The translations under genes were made by a program, and so were the position numbers. From Pleodorina starrii (Eukaryota; Chlorophyta; Chlorophyceae; Chlamydomonadales; Volvocaceae), in the NCBI GenBank assembly GCA_030267565.1, contig BRXU01000055.1, positions 279,501 through 343,500 of the forward strand: a DNA stretch of 64,000 nt, in the 5' to 3' direction. Shown here piece after piece: positions 35,806-46,031 of the stretch; position 1 is the first letter of the stretch, and every line of letters begins with the position of its first letter. Below the pieces are notes generated by a model that ran no database searches, was not told the DNA's origin, and saw only the letters and a program-made list of their open reading frames with translations.

Positions 35806-36238
35806 CTGCCATTGCCTTCCTTTCAGGCCTGCTACCAGCGCGGCCGGTAAGCGTGGCGACGGGCGGGCACAGGAGCCGATGCGCCACGCTTTCGGCTGCT
35901 ATCAGGGAGGTTCGTGTGAATGGGGCCTGAGCCGCGTGCTGGCAGCTGTAGTTGCTGGCGGGTGTGGTGGCTCTGCCTGCCCTTGACGGGGCTGGGGTGA
36001 AATCGGTTCACCCGTGGCCCTTTGGCTTGTGTTCCGGTGTTTTTCAACACCTTAATAAGGATATGCATGTCTACCATGGAGTCTAGACACTGGCCGGATC
36101 TCGGGTCAGGCGTGCGGGGTGTTTGGTAAGGCGCATAGAAATCCGGGCACCCGTCGAGGGCGGGGATGGGATGCCAGCCCCATGCTCCCACACCCCCTGG
36201 TTTCGACACCCCTCGCGCATACTTCGATGCACCCGCGT
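35806..36238. other. GC-rich spacer between arrays
   Basis: No gene, RNA or repeat recognised in this stretch. Confidence 0.5.
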
Positions 36239-36720
36239 ACCCTGCCTGAACGCGTCGTATTATCTGACATACTGTGAGAACCATCCCTGAAAAGTCTGCC
36301 TGTATGATTCCGTCAGGGCACGCGTCAGCGGTCTGGCCCCTGGGCTGAAGGCACGCCTTGAGTGTGCTGCCGACTGATCCCACCGCGACCGCCGACACGA
36401 ACGCCAAGCCACCCTCGCGCCGCTTACCCTGCCTGAACGCGTCGTATTATCTGACATACTGTGAGAACCATCCCTGAAAAGTCTGCCTGTATGATTCCGT
36501 CAGGGAACGCGTCAGCGGTCTGGCCCCTGGGCTGAAGGCACGCCTTGAGTGTGCTGCCGACTGATCCCACCGCGACCGCCGGCACGAACGCCAAGCCACC
36601 CTCGCGCCGCTTACCCTGCCTGAACGCGTCGTATTATCTGACATACTGTGAGAACCATCCCTGAAAAGTCTGCCTGCACGTCAGGGCACGCCTTGAGTGT
36701 GCTGCCGACTGATCCCGCCG
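36239..36720 (+). repeat. 187-bp tandem array, about 2.5 units
   Basis: Units start at about 36239, 36426 and 36613 with CCTGCCTGAACGCGTCGTAT. The first two differ at only a few positions; the third has an internal deletion. Confidence 0.88.
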
Positions 36721-36728
36721 CGCCCTTG

Positions 36729-36842
36729 CGTGGGCATTCGTCCGGCCAGCCGTGGCCCTCAAATTATCCCTACATGTATACAGGAGCTGTGGATGTGCCG
36801 GCTGCGGCTTGGTGGGCCCGGGTTGGTTCAGGAGAGGCAATC
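36729..36842 (+). repeat. Dispersed repeat, copy 2
   Basis: Partner of 34336-34443, adjoining the end of the 187-bp array. Confidence 0.6.
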
Positions 36843-37362
36843 GTGTGTTACACATCGCCTTCCAGTCCGTGAATCCACCATGTCCTGCACACAACACGCT
36901 TCGGCCAATATCTATCCGCCCTGTCTTTGCTAACGGTCCGTCTCAACGGTCCCCTTCTCCCCTTTGCCAGTGCCAGTCCGCTCTCCGCTGAAGTACTGCC
37001 CTGCCCAAACCAGCATAGCAAACAGAGTTCACCTTCTCCCTGTCCTGCATTAACTGAATCCGCGCACAGCATCCGGCCTCTATCCGCTCCCTGGCTTTTC
37101 TCACAAGCTCACATTGCCCTGCCCTACCCTGCACTGTCGAACTGCGATAACATATTCCCTGTCCTGCAATAAATGAATCCGCGCACAGCATCCGGCCTCC
37201 GTCCGCTCCATGGCTATGCTCGCACTGCCCACCATGCCCTGCCATGCCCTTCCTTTCCCTGCCCTAACCTGCACTGTCAAACTGAGCTCTACACCCCCCG
37301 TCACCAATAAGCTGGAATGACTAAGAGCACACACACAGCATTCAGTCTCCGCCCGCCTCCAT
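36843..37362. other. Downstream region of the minus-strand repeat-protein gene
   Basis: Contains a duplicate of part of the gene's last exon: 36957-37003 matches 37493-37539 (CAGTGCCAGTCCGCTCTCCG and beyond). It also holds a short repeat with core AATCCGCGCACAGCATCCGG at about 37056 and 37173, with a weaker third match near 37330. A minus-strand TGTAA poly(A) signal lies at 36848-36852, about 510 bp past the stop. No separate gene. Confidence 0.5.
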
Positions 37363-40300
37363 TCAGTTGACCTTGGGCTTCTTGGGCGCCTTCTCCTGCG
37401 CGTCATCCTTGAAGGGGCATGAATGCCCTGCTTTTAGGACAACCTTGCCTGTGCGAGCCGTGCAGGCTTTACACGTCTTAACGGTCCCCTTCCCCCCTTT
37501 GCCAGTGCCAGTCCGCTCTCCGCTGAAGTACTGCCCTGTCATCCGGCTCCCCTTGGGCCGCACAAACTTCGGCTGAGGCTGTGCCGCCCCCGACATAAGT
37601 GCAGCCAAGCCCGCCGACTGTGGCGGCTGCACCACTCCGTCCGCCGCCGCCTGCACTGCTCCGCCCGAAACCCTGGGCACCTGTACCTCCTCAGTTGCTG
37701 ATGGCTGCCCCTGCACTATCCCATCTGTGGCCGCCGCTGGGGCCCCAGCCGGTGGGGCCGCTGCCTCCAGCGTCATGGTGCCCATGACCGCCGGCGGTGC
37801 CTGCAAGGCCCCGCCGGCCAACTCCAGAGTCTGCACCATGGAGCCCACCGCCGACGGCGCCTGCAACACCCCGGCCGCCGCCTGCGGCGCCCGCGCCGCT
37901 CCACCCACCGCACCCTCCCCCCCCACGGCTGGCGGAGCCTGTGCCGCCCTGCCAGCAGCCGCCATGTGCGCCTGTGTGGCGCCAAGAAGGGTGGGTGCGG
38001 TGAAGAGGCGGATAACTGTATCAGAGAGTGCAGCTGAAAGCGTCATACCAGTGTAGGGCTGCATGGCTACAGCCGACGAAAGCGCCAGGCTGTCCCTCTC
38101 ACTGACAAGCCTCAACACTGATGCTGCATACTGCTTCAAATGGCTCTCACGTTTGGGGTACAGAGTATCGTAGCCAGGCGCTTTCTGTTTCACTGCATTG
38201 ACCACCCGAACGTTCCACTCCCGTGTCATTCCGGCCCAGTCCGTCTTGATCTTCTTTGTGAACGCGGGCCACAGCTCCCAGAACAACAGGATATCAGAAG
38301 TTGAACTGACTGGGCGCGTGGTGTCCGCGAGCGTCAAACGGCGTGAGGAGCCAGACTTGCCACGGGTGATGTAAGCTGTAAGCCTATTCGGACCACGTTT
38401 GCTTACCGCTGCAGTTGACATGTTGCCCGGCTGGATTCCCCTGCCGACCTGCAGCAGCTGTGAGGGCCCAAGCTGTGTGCCAAGCTGCGCTGGTGGCTGC
38501 CCAGTTAGCTGCAAGGCAGCCACGCCCACAGCAGGGTTTGCGCCGGCAGCAGGCCCCCCAGCTGATTCCGTTGCACCTGGCACACTAAAAAGCGAGCGCA
38601 GGTCCTGGTCTGGGTCCTCGCCATCCATATCACAGTCGAAATCCGCGGAGCCAAAGTCCGGCGACAAGGCATGCGATCCGAGCTGCTGTGAAAGTGATGG
38701 CACCGGGGGAGTCGGCCGCCCCTGCAGCTGCGAGCTGTACTGCTGAGACAGCGGCCCCATCGGCTGGGAGCCCCGCAGGCCAAGCAAGGCCGCGTGCTGC
38801 TCCCCCGGCGGAGGTTGCCGCCCCTGCAGCTGCGAGCTGGAGTGGTGAGACGGCGGCCCCATCGACTGGGAACCCTGCAGCCCAAACAAGGGCGCGTGCT
38901 GCTCCCCCGGCGGAGGTTGCCGCCCCTGCAGCTGCGAGCTGGAGTGGTGAGACGGCGGCCCCATCGACTGGGAACCCTGCAGCCCAAGCAAGGGCGCGTG
39001 CTGCTCCCCCGGCGGAGGTTGCCGCCCCTGCAGCTGCGAGCTGGAGTGGTGAGACGGCGGCCCCATCGACTGGGAACCCTGCAGCCCAAGCAAGGGCACG
39101 TGCTGCTCCCCCGGCGGAGGTTGCCGCCCCTGCAGCTGCGAGCTGGAGTGGTGAGACGGCGGCCCCATCGACTGGGAACCCTGCAGCCCAAACAAGGGCG
39201 CGTGCTGCTCCCCCGGCGGAGGTTGCCGCCCCTGCAGCTGCGAGCTGGAGTGGTGAGACGGCGGCCCCATCGACTGGGAACCCTGCAGCCCAAGCAAGGG
39301 CGCGTGCTGCTCCCCCGGCGGAGGTTGCCGCCCCTGCAGCTGCGAGCTGGAGTGGTGAGACGGCGGCCCCATCGACTGGGAACCCTGCAGCCCAAGCAAG
39401 GGCACGTGCTGCTCCCCCGGCGGAGGTTGCCGCCCCTGCAGCTGCGAGCTGGAGTGGTGAGACGGCGGCCCCATCGACTGGGAACCCTGCAGCCCAAACA
39501 AGGGCGCGTGCTGCTCCCCCGGCGGAGGTTGCCGCCCCTGCAGCTGCGAGCTGGAGTGGTGAGACGGCGGCCCCATCGACTGGGAACCCTGCAGCCCAAG
39601 CAAGGGCGCGTGCTGCTCCCCCGGCGGAGGTTGCCGCCCCTGCAGCTGCGAGCTGGAGTGGTGAGACGGCGGCCCCATCGACTGGGAACCCTGCAGCCCA
39701 AGCAAGGGCACGTGCTGCTCCCCCGGCGGAGGTTGCCGCCCCTGCAGCTGCGAGCTGGAGTGGTGAGACGGCGGCCCCATCGACTGGGAACCCTGCAGCC
39801 CAAGCAAGGGCGCGTGCTGCTCCCCCGGCGGAGGTTGCCGCCCCTGCAGCTGCGAGCTGGAGTGGTGAGACGGCGGCCCCATCGACTGGGAACCCTGCAG
39901 CCCAAGCAAGGGCACGTGCTGCTCCCCCGGCGGAGGTTGCCGCCCCTGCCGCTGCGAGCTGGAGTGGTGAGACAGCGGCCCCATCGACTGGGAGCCCCGC
40001 AGCCCAAGCAAGGGCGCGTGCTGCTCCCCCGGCGGAGGTTGCCGCCACTGCAGCTGCGAGCTGGAGTGGTGAGACGGCGGCCCCATCGACTGGGAACCCT
40101 GCAGCCCAAGCAAGGGCACGTGCTGCTCCCCCGGCGGAGGTTGCCGCCCCTGCAGCTGCGAGCTGGAGTGGTGAGACGGCGGCCCCACGGGCGCTGAGGA
40201 CAGATGAGATGCTGCTGCCCTGGGCCACCATCGCCATGGCGTGCTCGATAAAGGAGAAGGTTAAGCCGCCTTTCTGCGTTGGAATCCCCATGAGGCCGCG

Positions 40301-41201
40301 GCGTACTTCGCACGGCAGGCCCTGCAGGACCTCCGGGTCCCAGGCTTGAAAGCACTTGCCGATGTGGTCAGCTGATGGCACCGCAAAAGCAGGAAGAAGG
40401 CAAAACAGAGTGGCACAACTTTACCTAACGGCTGGACAAGAAACATTACAGACAGGGACAACTATCGCAAAAACTCCGCATATGTATAATGTGAATAGCA
40501 TGATAGTAATCATGGCGTGATATACGGGGGTGATATACGGGGGGAGGGGGAGGGGTCCGGGGGGGGGGCGGGGGTAAGTGCCGTGTGCAAACCCACCAAA
40601 ACCCACTGACCGGTTCCCCCACCGATCACACCGCTCTGCCCCAGCCGCGGCCCCAGCCGCGGTCTCGCGTGCGTGCCCCCCATTCAACTAATGTCACTTT
40701 GTACGCACCTTCTCCTTGGCACTTGTAGCGCTTGCAAAGCGCGTATACATCTCCCTCATGCCCCACCAACTGCTTGCACTGTTGGGACCAACCATTGCTC
40801 ACGACCTTGTCACTCCCGCATCGCGGGCACTTTGGCTTACTGCAACCGTAGTACTCAGGGTCCAACAAGGGGACGCGTGTGGTTCCGAGTGCAACCTGAT
40901 GCTGAACCGCCAAGATGCGGGGCGGGGATGGAGCAGAGGCGCTCGATTGCTTGTAGTAAGTGTCTGAAACTGACCCAAAGAACAACTTCTTAATAGTCTG
41001 CTCAGTTTTAATGGCGCCCTTTCCAACGGCGAAAGCAATGTCCTTCGCAGCCCAATCTCCTTGAACGCCGTCCAAGTACACAGTGTCGTGGTGTAGCACA
41101 AAAACTATACTGCTATTGTTTTGTCCTGAGCAAGTAATCTGATAACCGCCGGAAGACAACTTGTGAACTTTTGGTTCGTCCTTAAGGATGGCTTGCGACA
41201 T
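37363..41201 (-). CDS. DUF6729-like zinc-ribbon protein with 34-residue repeats, spliced
   Basis: Exon 1 is 41201-40709, exon 2 starts at 40371, and the GT-AG intron between them joins in phase. Exon 1 has a zinc ribbon, CPRCGSDKVVSNGW, then ALCKRYKCQ; the junction reads RYKCQGEADHIGKCFQAWDP and continues EVLQGLPCEVRRGLMGIPTQ. This ribbon followed by an LPxxVR segment is typical of DUF6729 proteins, often linked to transposons in algae and fungi (from memory). Next come about fourteen 34-residue repeats (GPPSHHSSSQLQGRQPPPGE), then a Trp-rich domain (LLFWELWPAFTKKIKTDWAG), a Pro/Ala linker, and a C-terminal Cys/His motif CKACTARTGK...GHSCPF with a Lys-rich end. Exon 2 enters the repeats one frame away from the C-terminal half, so another intron or a frameshift lies at about 40190; this is unresolved. 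Function unknown. Confidence 0.6.
38716..40190 (-). repeat. 102-bp coding minisatellite, about 14 units
   Basis: Units of 102 bp (34 codons) in the minus-strand gene. All three frames of the gene strand and some plus frames are stop-free across it. Single-residue variants show a higher-order period: units ending VPLLGL, APLLGL, APLFGL recur three times in that order, a 306-bp unit. Confidence 0.92.
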
Positions 41202-41942
41202 TATTACTCAAAATGTCCCGCCATTGGCTTAAGTAAATGATCTTAACTAAATGTCGAATGCGACTATGCAAAACGTTCACCACGCTGTGACCGTACATGC
41301 CTGCGTACTGTGTGTTCAGAGGCTGTACACTCAAATTACATGACCGTACGGGGCTGAATTTGCGCTAATTGGCCGTATTTCCCCGCGGCGCAAATTAGCG
41401 CAAATTGACCCTACAGAACCGAAAAAGTCCTCCAGGTGCCCAATTCCTACATTCCTACATTCCTACATTTCCAAAAGGGAGCCTTTGACGATTTGTAAAT
41501 CGCCCTGCTCGTAATCGGGATACTGGCCGAAAAGCCCATGGCTCGGGCCGCAACTCACATCTGTTCAGGGCGTCCGTTTTGTTTAGAGCAGGTTTCCCTG
41601 GTTTAGAGCATACGTTCAATTAGGTATCTTCCTGTGTGCCGAAGCTTAGTTTCGGCTCGAGTCATGATTGTGAGGTATGGGCTGAGGTATGGGACCTGGG
41701 CTGCACGAAGACGCTGCGGCTGAGCTCTCGCTGGCCTGGACACTGGTGATCCTGCAATGCGCGTTCGCTCGGGTGTGGTCCGCCTGCGCTGGAAGAAGAA
41801 CGAGCACATGGAGGCAGAGCAGAGGCTTGTGGTGGATGGCATTCTGGAAGGGTGTCAACACTCTTGGGAGTTTCCGGTCTAACATCAGGGCCCTTTTGTC
41901 CCTCGGCTAGCTGTCCGGTTTCGCGGGCGGACGTTTTGCTGC
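41202..41942. other. Probable host/virus transition zone
   Basis: Contains a perfect 14-bp inverted repeat (AATTTGCGCTAATT at about 41357 and complement at about 41391), three copies of CTACATT near 41450, and a 41-codon plus frame at 41757-41882 (MRVRSGVVRLRWKKN) that looks coding but matches nothing I recognise. The character changes from long-intron host DNA to compact genes after this point; no clean junction, attachment site or terminal repeat is visible. Confidence 0.35.
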
Positions 41943-41950
41943 GCAAGACC

Positions 41951-42040
41951 CAGGCTGGCTATCTTCATGCAGAACCCTTAAGTCGAATAGATACTTTATT
42001 CTATTCGACTTAAGGGTTCTGCATGAAGATAGCCAGCCTG
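41951..42040. mobile_element. Palindromic MITE family A, complete (90 bp)
   Basis: Perfect 40-bp arms beginning CAGGCTGGCTATCTTCATGC around a 10-bp loop ATACTTTATT. The 8 bp on the left, GCAAGACC (41943-41950), and on the right, TCAAGACC (42041-42048), agree at 7 of 8. Versus the copy at 58641 both arms carry the same C-to-A change (and complement), and the loop is the reverse complement. Confidence 0.85.
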
Positions 42041-42209
42041 TCAAGACCCCGCTGGCACAAAACTCGGCGGCAAGTTTGCGGAGGGGCAGACCATACCACA
42101 ACCACAAAATGTCTCGGGGACATGTGACGCCGACAAAAAAATGACGCACTCCTTAGGTCAGGAGCCGGTCGGCAAGGACCATGTCGACGATGATGCGAAT
42201 GGCGGAATG

Positions 42210-42746
42210 TCACAGTCTGCGTTGTGAGTCAAAAAAGGATACAGGGACATTCTCCTTCCTGAACAAATCCAATAGGTACTTGCCAATTACGCGGCTATTG
42301 GGTGGAAGGTTAGAAAGATCCCACCGATCACGCAGGTCGGCGCGCCCTTGGGAATTCACGTATATCATCGCCGTGACGAATTCGGTGACGGTTATTTCAC
42401 CCCACTCCATGCCAATGCTAAACGATTTCACATCCTTGTGTTGTAGGACGTCTTTTGCAAATTTCTTAAGGTCTTTGGATGCAGATAAATGTCTTGAATC
42501 AATCAACTGGAACAGGTCAAAGAGAGCCAACACTCTCGTTTGAGCAACACTGTTCGTGAGCTCATTGCTTGTAAACACACGCGCTAGGTCTATGATCCGC
42601 TGCAGTATCTTTGTTAATCCCTTTGAAGGTTTCGGTTGCTTGTCTGCCATAGCTCGAAGTCCAGTTTCATTGTAAACAGAAAAATTTATTACACCAAGCT
42701 TCATAAAGGGGACGTACTTGCAAATGAAGTACTTTGCAAAGTTCAA
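42210..42746 (-). CDS. Hypothetical virus-like protein
   Basis: Up to 178 codons. A later start (MADKQPKPSKG, at 42650) is also possible, since the first 30 residues (MNFAKYFICKYVPFMKLGVI) look less like a globular start. The rest is helical in character, with a Lys-rich centre (SASKDLKKFAKDVLQHKDV) and FVTAMIYVNSQGRADLRDRW. No family recognised. It diverges from the 42758 gene; the short gap between the two contains a GTACTTTG/CAAAGTAC inverted repeat that may be part of a shared promoter. No intron. Confidence 0.55.
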   Translation of the reverse strand: MNFAKYFICKYVPFMKLGVINFSVYNETGLRAMADKQPKPSKGLTKILQRIIDLARVFTSNELTNSVAQTRVLALFDLFQLIDSRHLSASKDLKKFAKDVLQHKDVKSFSIGMEWGEITVTEFVTAMIYVNSQGRADLRDRWDLSNLPPNSRVIGKYLLDLFRKENVPVSFFDSQRRL

Positions 42747-42757
42747 AGTACGCTACT

Positions 42758-43024
42758 ATGGATGTCTTTATTTGCGCGGAGCAAATCATCCGGCAATATC
42801 GTCGTTCAGTTCTGGAGTACGCCATCTACCACAGAGAGCGTGACAAGCACGAAACCTACGAGCAGTACATCCACCTGGTGACGTGCCAATGCCTCGTTCA
42901 CGCCAAGTTCCTCGCTCCCGGTGTCGACTACTCTCTGGTTGATTTCTGCGACGAAGAGCAGCCATTCAGGCCCGACGCGCTCGCGGGCATCGTGGAGGAG
43001 CGGGTGGAAGAGGAGGACATCTGA
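42758..43024 (+). CDS. Small hypothetical acidic protein
   Basis: 88 codons from ATG 42758 (MDVFICAEQIIRQYRRSVLE) to TGA at 43022-43024. An ATG 24 bp upstream is in frame but overlaps the divergent gene. The protein is rich in His, Tyr and Cys in the middle (YHRERDKHETYEQYIHLVTC) and ends acidic (GIVEERVEEEDI). No membrane segment and no family recognised. It is followed by a half palindrome of family A. Confidence 0.5.
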   Translation: MDVFICAEQIIRQYRRSVLEYAIYHRERDKHETYEQYIHLVTCQCLVHAKFLAPGVDYSLVDFCDEEQPFRPDALAGIVEERVEEEDI

Positions 43025-43125
43025 GCAGGCTGGTCTAAGTGTGCGATGGCTCTTTGGTAGCGGTCTGTTGTTCGATGTCCAAGAGAGTATTCTTCGTGCT
43101 CCCCTGGCTCGGCGCCGATGTCCAC

Positions 43126-43172
43126 CTTTATTCTATTCGATTTAAGGGTTCTGCAGGAAGATAGCCAGCCTG
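43126..43172. mobile_element. Family A palindrome, right arm only
   Basis: Part of the loop plus one 40-bp arm, with one change (CGATTTAAGG for CGACTTAAGG), ending CCAGCCTG. The left arm is missing. It lies between the 3' ends of two convergent genes. Confidence 0.8.
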
Positions 43173-43256
43173 GTACCGAGTCGTGTATACATTGAAATGG
43201 GACAGGATGCTGAGAATCCAAGTAACCCCCATTGGATACCAGACGCACATAATGCT

Positions 43257-44831
43257 TCACATGATAGAATTCCGTAATGTGGCAACATTTGTACCTCGGT
43301 TTGTTGTGGTATCCCGGTTTGTGACCCCATGATCTTTTATCACTTTCGCAAATATATAATCCATAATGGCTTTTTTTGTGAAATGGGTTTCTGCAAACTC
43401 TACTGATCTTTTTGCGATCTTGCTAGCCTTATCCTCATTCTTTTTAAGACTGTCAAATTTATCGATAAGTTCTTTTACGCTGCTAAATGAGACCACACTG
43501 TTCTCAAAACCGTCGAAATCGTAAAACCAAGACCTTAAATCAGAACGATGAAGAAATATGCATGAATTGTAAGTCATCTCGTATGGAAGCCTCCATGGTG
43601 TAGCAAATCCATCCATGTCCAAAATGAATTTATATTTACTTTGTTCGACCATGGACATCTGCTTGACAGTCCTGAAGTCAGGCCAGGATTTCCTGATTTC
43701 ATCGATATCTGACCAGGTTAACCTGTCAGACTCGAAGATGGTACTGGTTGTTAGTTCTGTTATACCGACATCGAGGAATTCGCCATTTTTATAGTTATCT
43801 TGTAGTCCTTTGAGAATATGAAGCCTAGCATTCTTATCTATGTCATTGGGGAAACACGATGTATTTCGCCCCCTGAAAACCATTTTATCATGTTTGTCTT
43901 CCCATTCGGTGTGTGGCTTACCATTGTACAGCGCGCGGCATTTGTCACCAAATGGTTTTTTTGTCGCGAATTCCCATACATCTGGATAAGGCAAACATAA
44001 ATCACAGTGGTTATCAGAAGTGCTGAATGAAAATATAGGAAATATATCGCTGCATTTATATCGTGTATCGATCCCAAGATCTTTGCCCGGGCATCGTGAG
44101 TATATAATCGTATTGCAATCACGCAATACAATAGGATTATCAAAATAGTTTACAAAAATGACAAAGTCATCGTCCCGTAGCTTTTTTGCGTGCTCCAGAT
44201 AGGTCTCATTAAACATGTTCACCAACGTGCTCTGGTAAAAGTCGAAATTCTCCCACCATTTGTCCCAATACCACATGACGCAACCCATGAAGATGTAATG
44301 TTTCTCCTGTCCAGAAAGCTCGTGGTAAGATTCTTCGCAATTTTCTTTCGAATGACATTCGCCGTGTTGGTTTCTTCTGATTGCTTCGACCTTTTTTCGA
44401 GCAATATCAACAAATAAGTTTGGGTGCATGCTCATTAGACGTGCAACATCAATCTGAACTGTAGTAATGTTGCAAATAACAGTTGCCTTTACAACGTTGT
44501 CATCTTTTTTATGAGAAAATACCATCCCAAAACCGGGATACTTGAAAAGGAAGTCGCAGGTATTGGACACTTTTGTCCGATCTGCATTATTTAAATACAT
44601 GGACTGTAAAGTATCCTTAAGAACCTCGAGTTGTTTTTCGTCAAATACCTTTCCTATCGTTTTATATTTGATACAATCACCATTACTGTGTTGTGTTGAC
44701 TGATCCAATGTGCTGCTAGTAGTAGCTGTAGCCGAGGCTGTAGTTGTAGTTGTAGTTGAGCTTTCGTCACTCACTGAGTGTGTCCGTTTTCTATTGGGTC
44801 GACGTCTTGTGTCAAATCCGGATCCGTCCAT
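43257..44831 (-). CDS. GT90/CAP10-family glycosyltransferase
   Basis: 524 codons. The C-terminal two thirds match the CAP10/GT90 family (protein O-glucosyltransferases and capsule or lipid-sugar transferases): DKHDKMVFRGRNTS at about residue 318, FLDVGITELTTS, then SKYKFILDMDGFATPWRLPY at about residue 400, YNSCIFLHRSDLRSWFYD, and a final helical segment with KRSVEFAETHFTKKAIMDY. The first 60 residues are low complexity (Thr/Ser/Ala runs). No signal peptide or membrane anchor is evident, so a role in glycosylating viral or cell-surface material is inference. Codon use is AT-richer than in the host genes on the left. A family B palindrome lies 64 bp upstream of its start. Confidence 0.72.
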   Translation of the reverse strand: MDGSGFDTRRRPNRKRTHSVSDESSTTTTTTASATATTSSTLDQSTQHSNGDCIKYKTIGKVFDEKQLEVLKDTLQSMYLNNADRTKVSNTCDFLFKYPGFGMVFSHKKDDNVVKATVICNITTVQIDVARLMSMHPNLFVDIARKKVEAIRRNQHGECHSKENCEESYHELSGQEKHYIFMGCVMWYWDKWWENFDFYQSTLVNMFNETYLEHAKKLRDDDFVIFVNYFDNPIVLRDCNTIIYSRCPGKDLGIDTRYKCSDIFPIFSFSTSDNHCDLCLPYPDVWEFATKKPFGDKCRALYNGKPHTEWEDKHDKMVFRGRNTSCFPNDIDKNARLHILKGLQDNYKNGEFLDVGITELTTSTIFESDRLTWSDIDEIRKSWPDFRTVKQMSMVEQSKYKFILDMDGFATPWRLPYEMTYNSCIFLHRSDLRSWFYDFDGFENSVVSFSSVKELIDKFDSLKKNEDKASKIAKRSVEFAETHFTKKAIMDYIFAKVIKDHGVTNRDTTTNRGTNVATLRNSIM

Positions 44832-44894
44832 GCTTTCTACACGGCGGGGTGTATACTTTTCATTTAGAATTCTTCTTGGGCTTATTACTCCAGG

Positions 44895-44995
44895 CAGGCT
44901 TGCTATTTTCCTAAAAGACTTGGCAGCAGGCTGCAGGAGCTAAATGTTTTCACCATGCAGCGTCTGCCAAGTCTTTTAGGACGATAGCAACCCTG
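44895..44995. mobile_element. Palindromic MITE family B (101 bp), aged
   Basis: Starts CAGGCTTGCTATTTTCC and ends GATAGCAACCCTG; the arms still pair but with mismatches. No 8-bp duplication is left. It lies between the starts and ends of neighbouring genes. Confidence 0.75.
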
Positions 44996-45048
44996 ATACA
45001 TTTTGCGACTTTCAGTAACTCGCTCCTCAGCACCGTGCGCCATTACCC

Positions 45049-45918
45049 TTAGCGAACCTGCGGCGGCGTTTGCGCCTTGAAAGTCCCCGCACTGTTTGCA
45101 ACCACGTAAATCCATGGCATCTTCAGGTTATGAAACTGCTTCTTGACCACGCTCTCCGAGAACTTGCTCCCACCAAACGCGAGCACGACAGCCCGCTCGC
45201 AGTAGTCCGCTACGTGGAGTGCTTGGTAGTCCGCAAGCACGGTCTCGTCTGACTCCCGCTCCTCGGCGCTCAGCTCCTTGAGCCACTCCCAGGTTTGAAC
45301 TGACGCAAAAAGCTGTGACTGGGCTTTTCTGGCATGCGTGCCCATGTTGCGCTTCGCCTCTACCAGCACAACAACATCACGCCCATCGTGGCGGCCCACG
45401 ACCAGGCCGTCGAGGTCACCAACCCCGACCGTGCTCTGGTATGTGTACCGGGTGTCAAAGATGACTTGACCATCCTCCAGCAGCTCGGCCACCGCACGCG
45501 CCACCCCCTCCTCGATAAGGTGGTCGTCAGTATCATCATCAGTATCATCAGTATCATCCGTATCACGGTAGCCTTGCATATGCCTTAACTGCTCATAGTT
45601 GTCCTTCTTGGCATCCTGCTCCTTCAGGCGCTTCTCCACAAGGTCGTTGGCCCGTCGCTGCTCCAAGGCTAATTCCATCAGGCTCTGGTTCGTCCGGCGG
45701 CTGCTCGCAACGTCTTGCTCGCCAAAGACGTCCAACATGTTCGCCTCTTCCACTGGCAAAGAAGCATCTAGATAAGGGTTACATATGTACCGGTATCCTC
45801 GCCCTCTGGCTGGTCCATCAAAACCCCCGATGGCACTCACTCCCTTCATTTCCAGCGTAGCGAGTAATGAACCGTGCGTACTTACAACATCACTTGCATA
45901 CGTACATCCAAATAACAC
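45049..45918 (-). CDS. PD-(D/E)XK nuclease-like protein
   Basis: Up to 289 codons; inner starts (for example MKGVSAIGGF, at about 45849) are equally possible. The middle has a coiled, charged stretch with an Asp/Thr repeat (DTDDTDDTDD). The C-terminal half reads GVGDLDGLVVGRHDGRDVVV then LVEAKRNMGTHARKAQSQLF, the D...ExK layout of PD-(D/E)XK nucleases, followed by beta-strand-like VVLAFGG and MPWIYVVANS. The same fold occurs in viral recombination nucleases and in algal/oomycete Crinkler-type proteins; I cannot decide between these. The next gene leftward may be a relative. Confidence 0.45.
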   Translation of the reverse strand: MLFGCTYASDVVSTHGSLLATLEMKGVSAIGGFDGPARGRGYRYICNPYLDASLPVEEANMLDVFGEQDVASSRRTNQSLMELALEQRRANDLVEKRLKEQDAKKDNYEQLRHMQGYRDTDDTDDTDDDTDDHLIEEGVARAVAELLEDGQVIFDTRYTYQSTVGVGDLDGLVVGRHDGRDVVVLVEAKRNMGTHARKAQSQLFASVQTWEWLKELSAEERESDETVLADYQALHVADYCERAVVLAFGGSKFSESVVKKQFHNLKMPWIYVVANSAGTFKAQTPPQVR

Positions 45919-45923
45919 CTAGC

Positions 45924-46027
45924 CAGTGTGCGGGGCGATTTACAAGTCGCCAGAAAAAGGACCTAAGGACAATAAAGGACCTAGAGGTCCTTTTCTGGCG
46001 ACTTGTAAATCGCCCCGCCGCACCCTG
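45924..46027. mobile_element. Palindromic MITE family C (104 bp)
   Basis: Starts CAGTGTGCGGGGCGATTTAC, ends CGCCCCGCCGCACCCTG; the long arms pair nearly throughout. No 8-bp duplication is visible (CACCTAGC versus CTGCTCAC). It fills the gap between the 5' end of the nuclease-like gene and the 3' end of the next gene, 5 bp from that gene's stop. Confidence 0.8.
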
Positions 46028-46031
46028 CTGC

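Noticed and set aside
38688..40349. Plus-strand open frames of 467 and 553 codons across the 102-bp repeats
   Set aside because: A repeat unit divisible by three with no stops opens several frames. Only the minus-strand frame continues into a plausible domain.
43838..44143. Frame of 101 codons within the GT90 gene
   Set aside because: Same-strand shadow of a recognisable coding frame.
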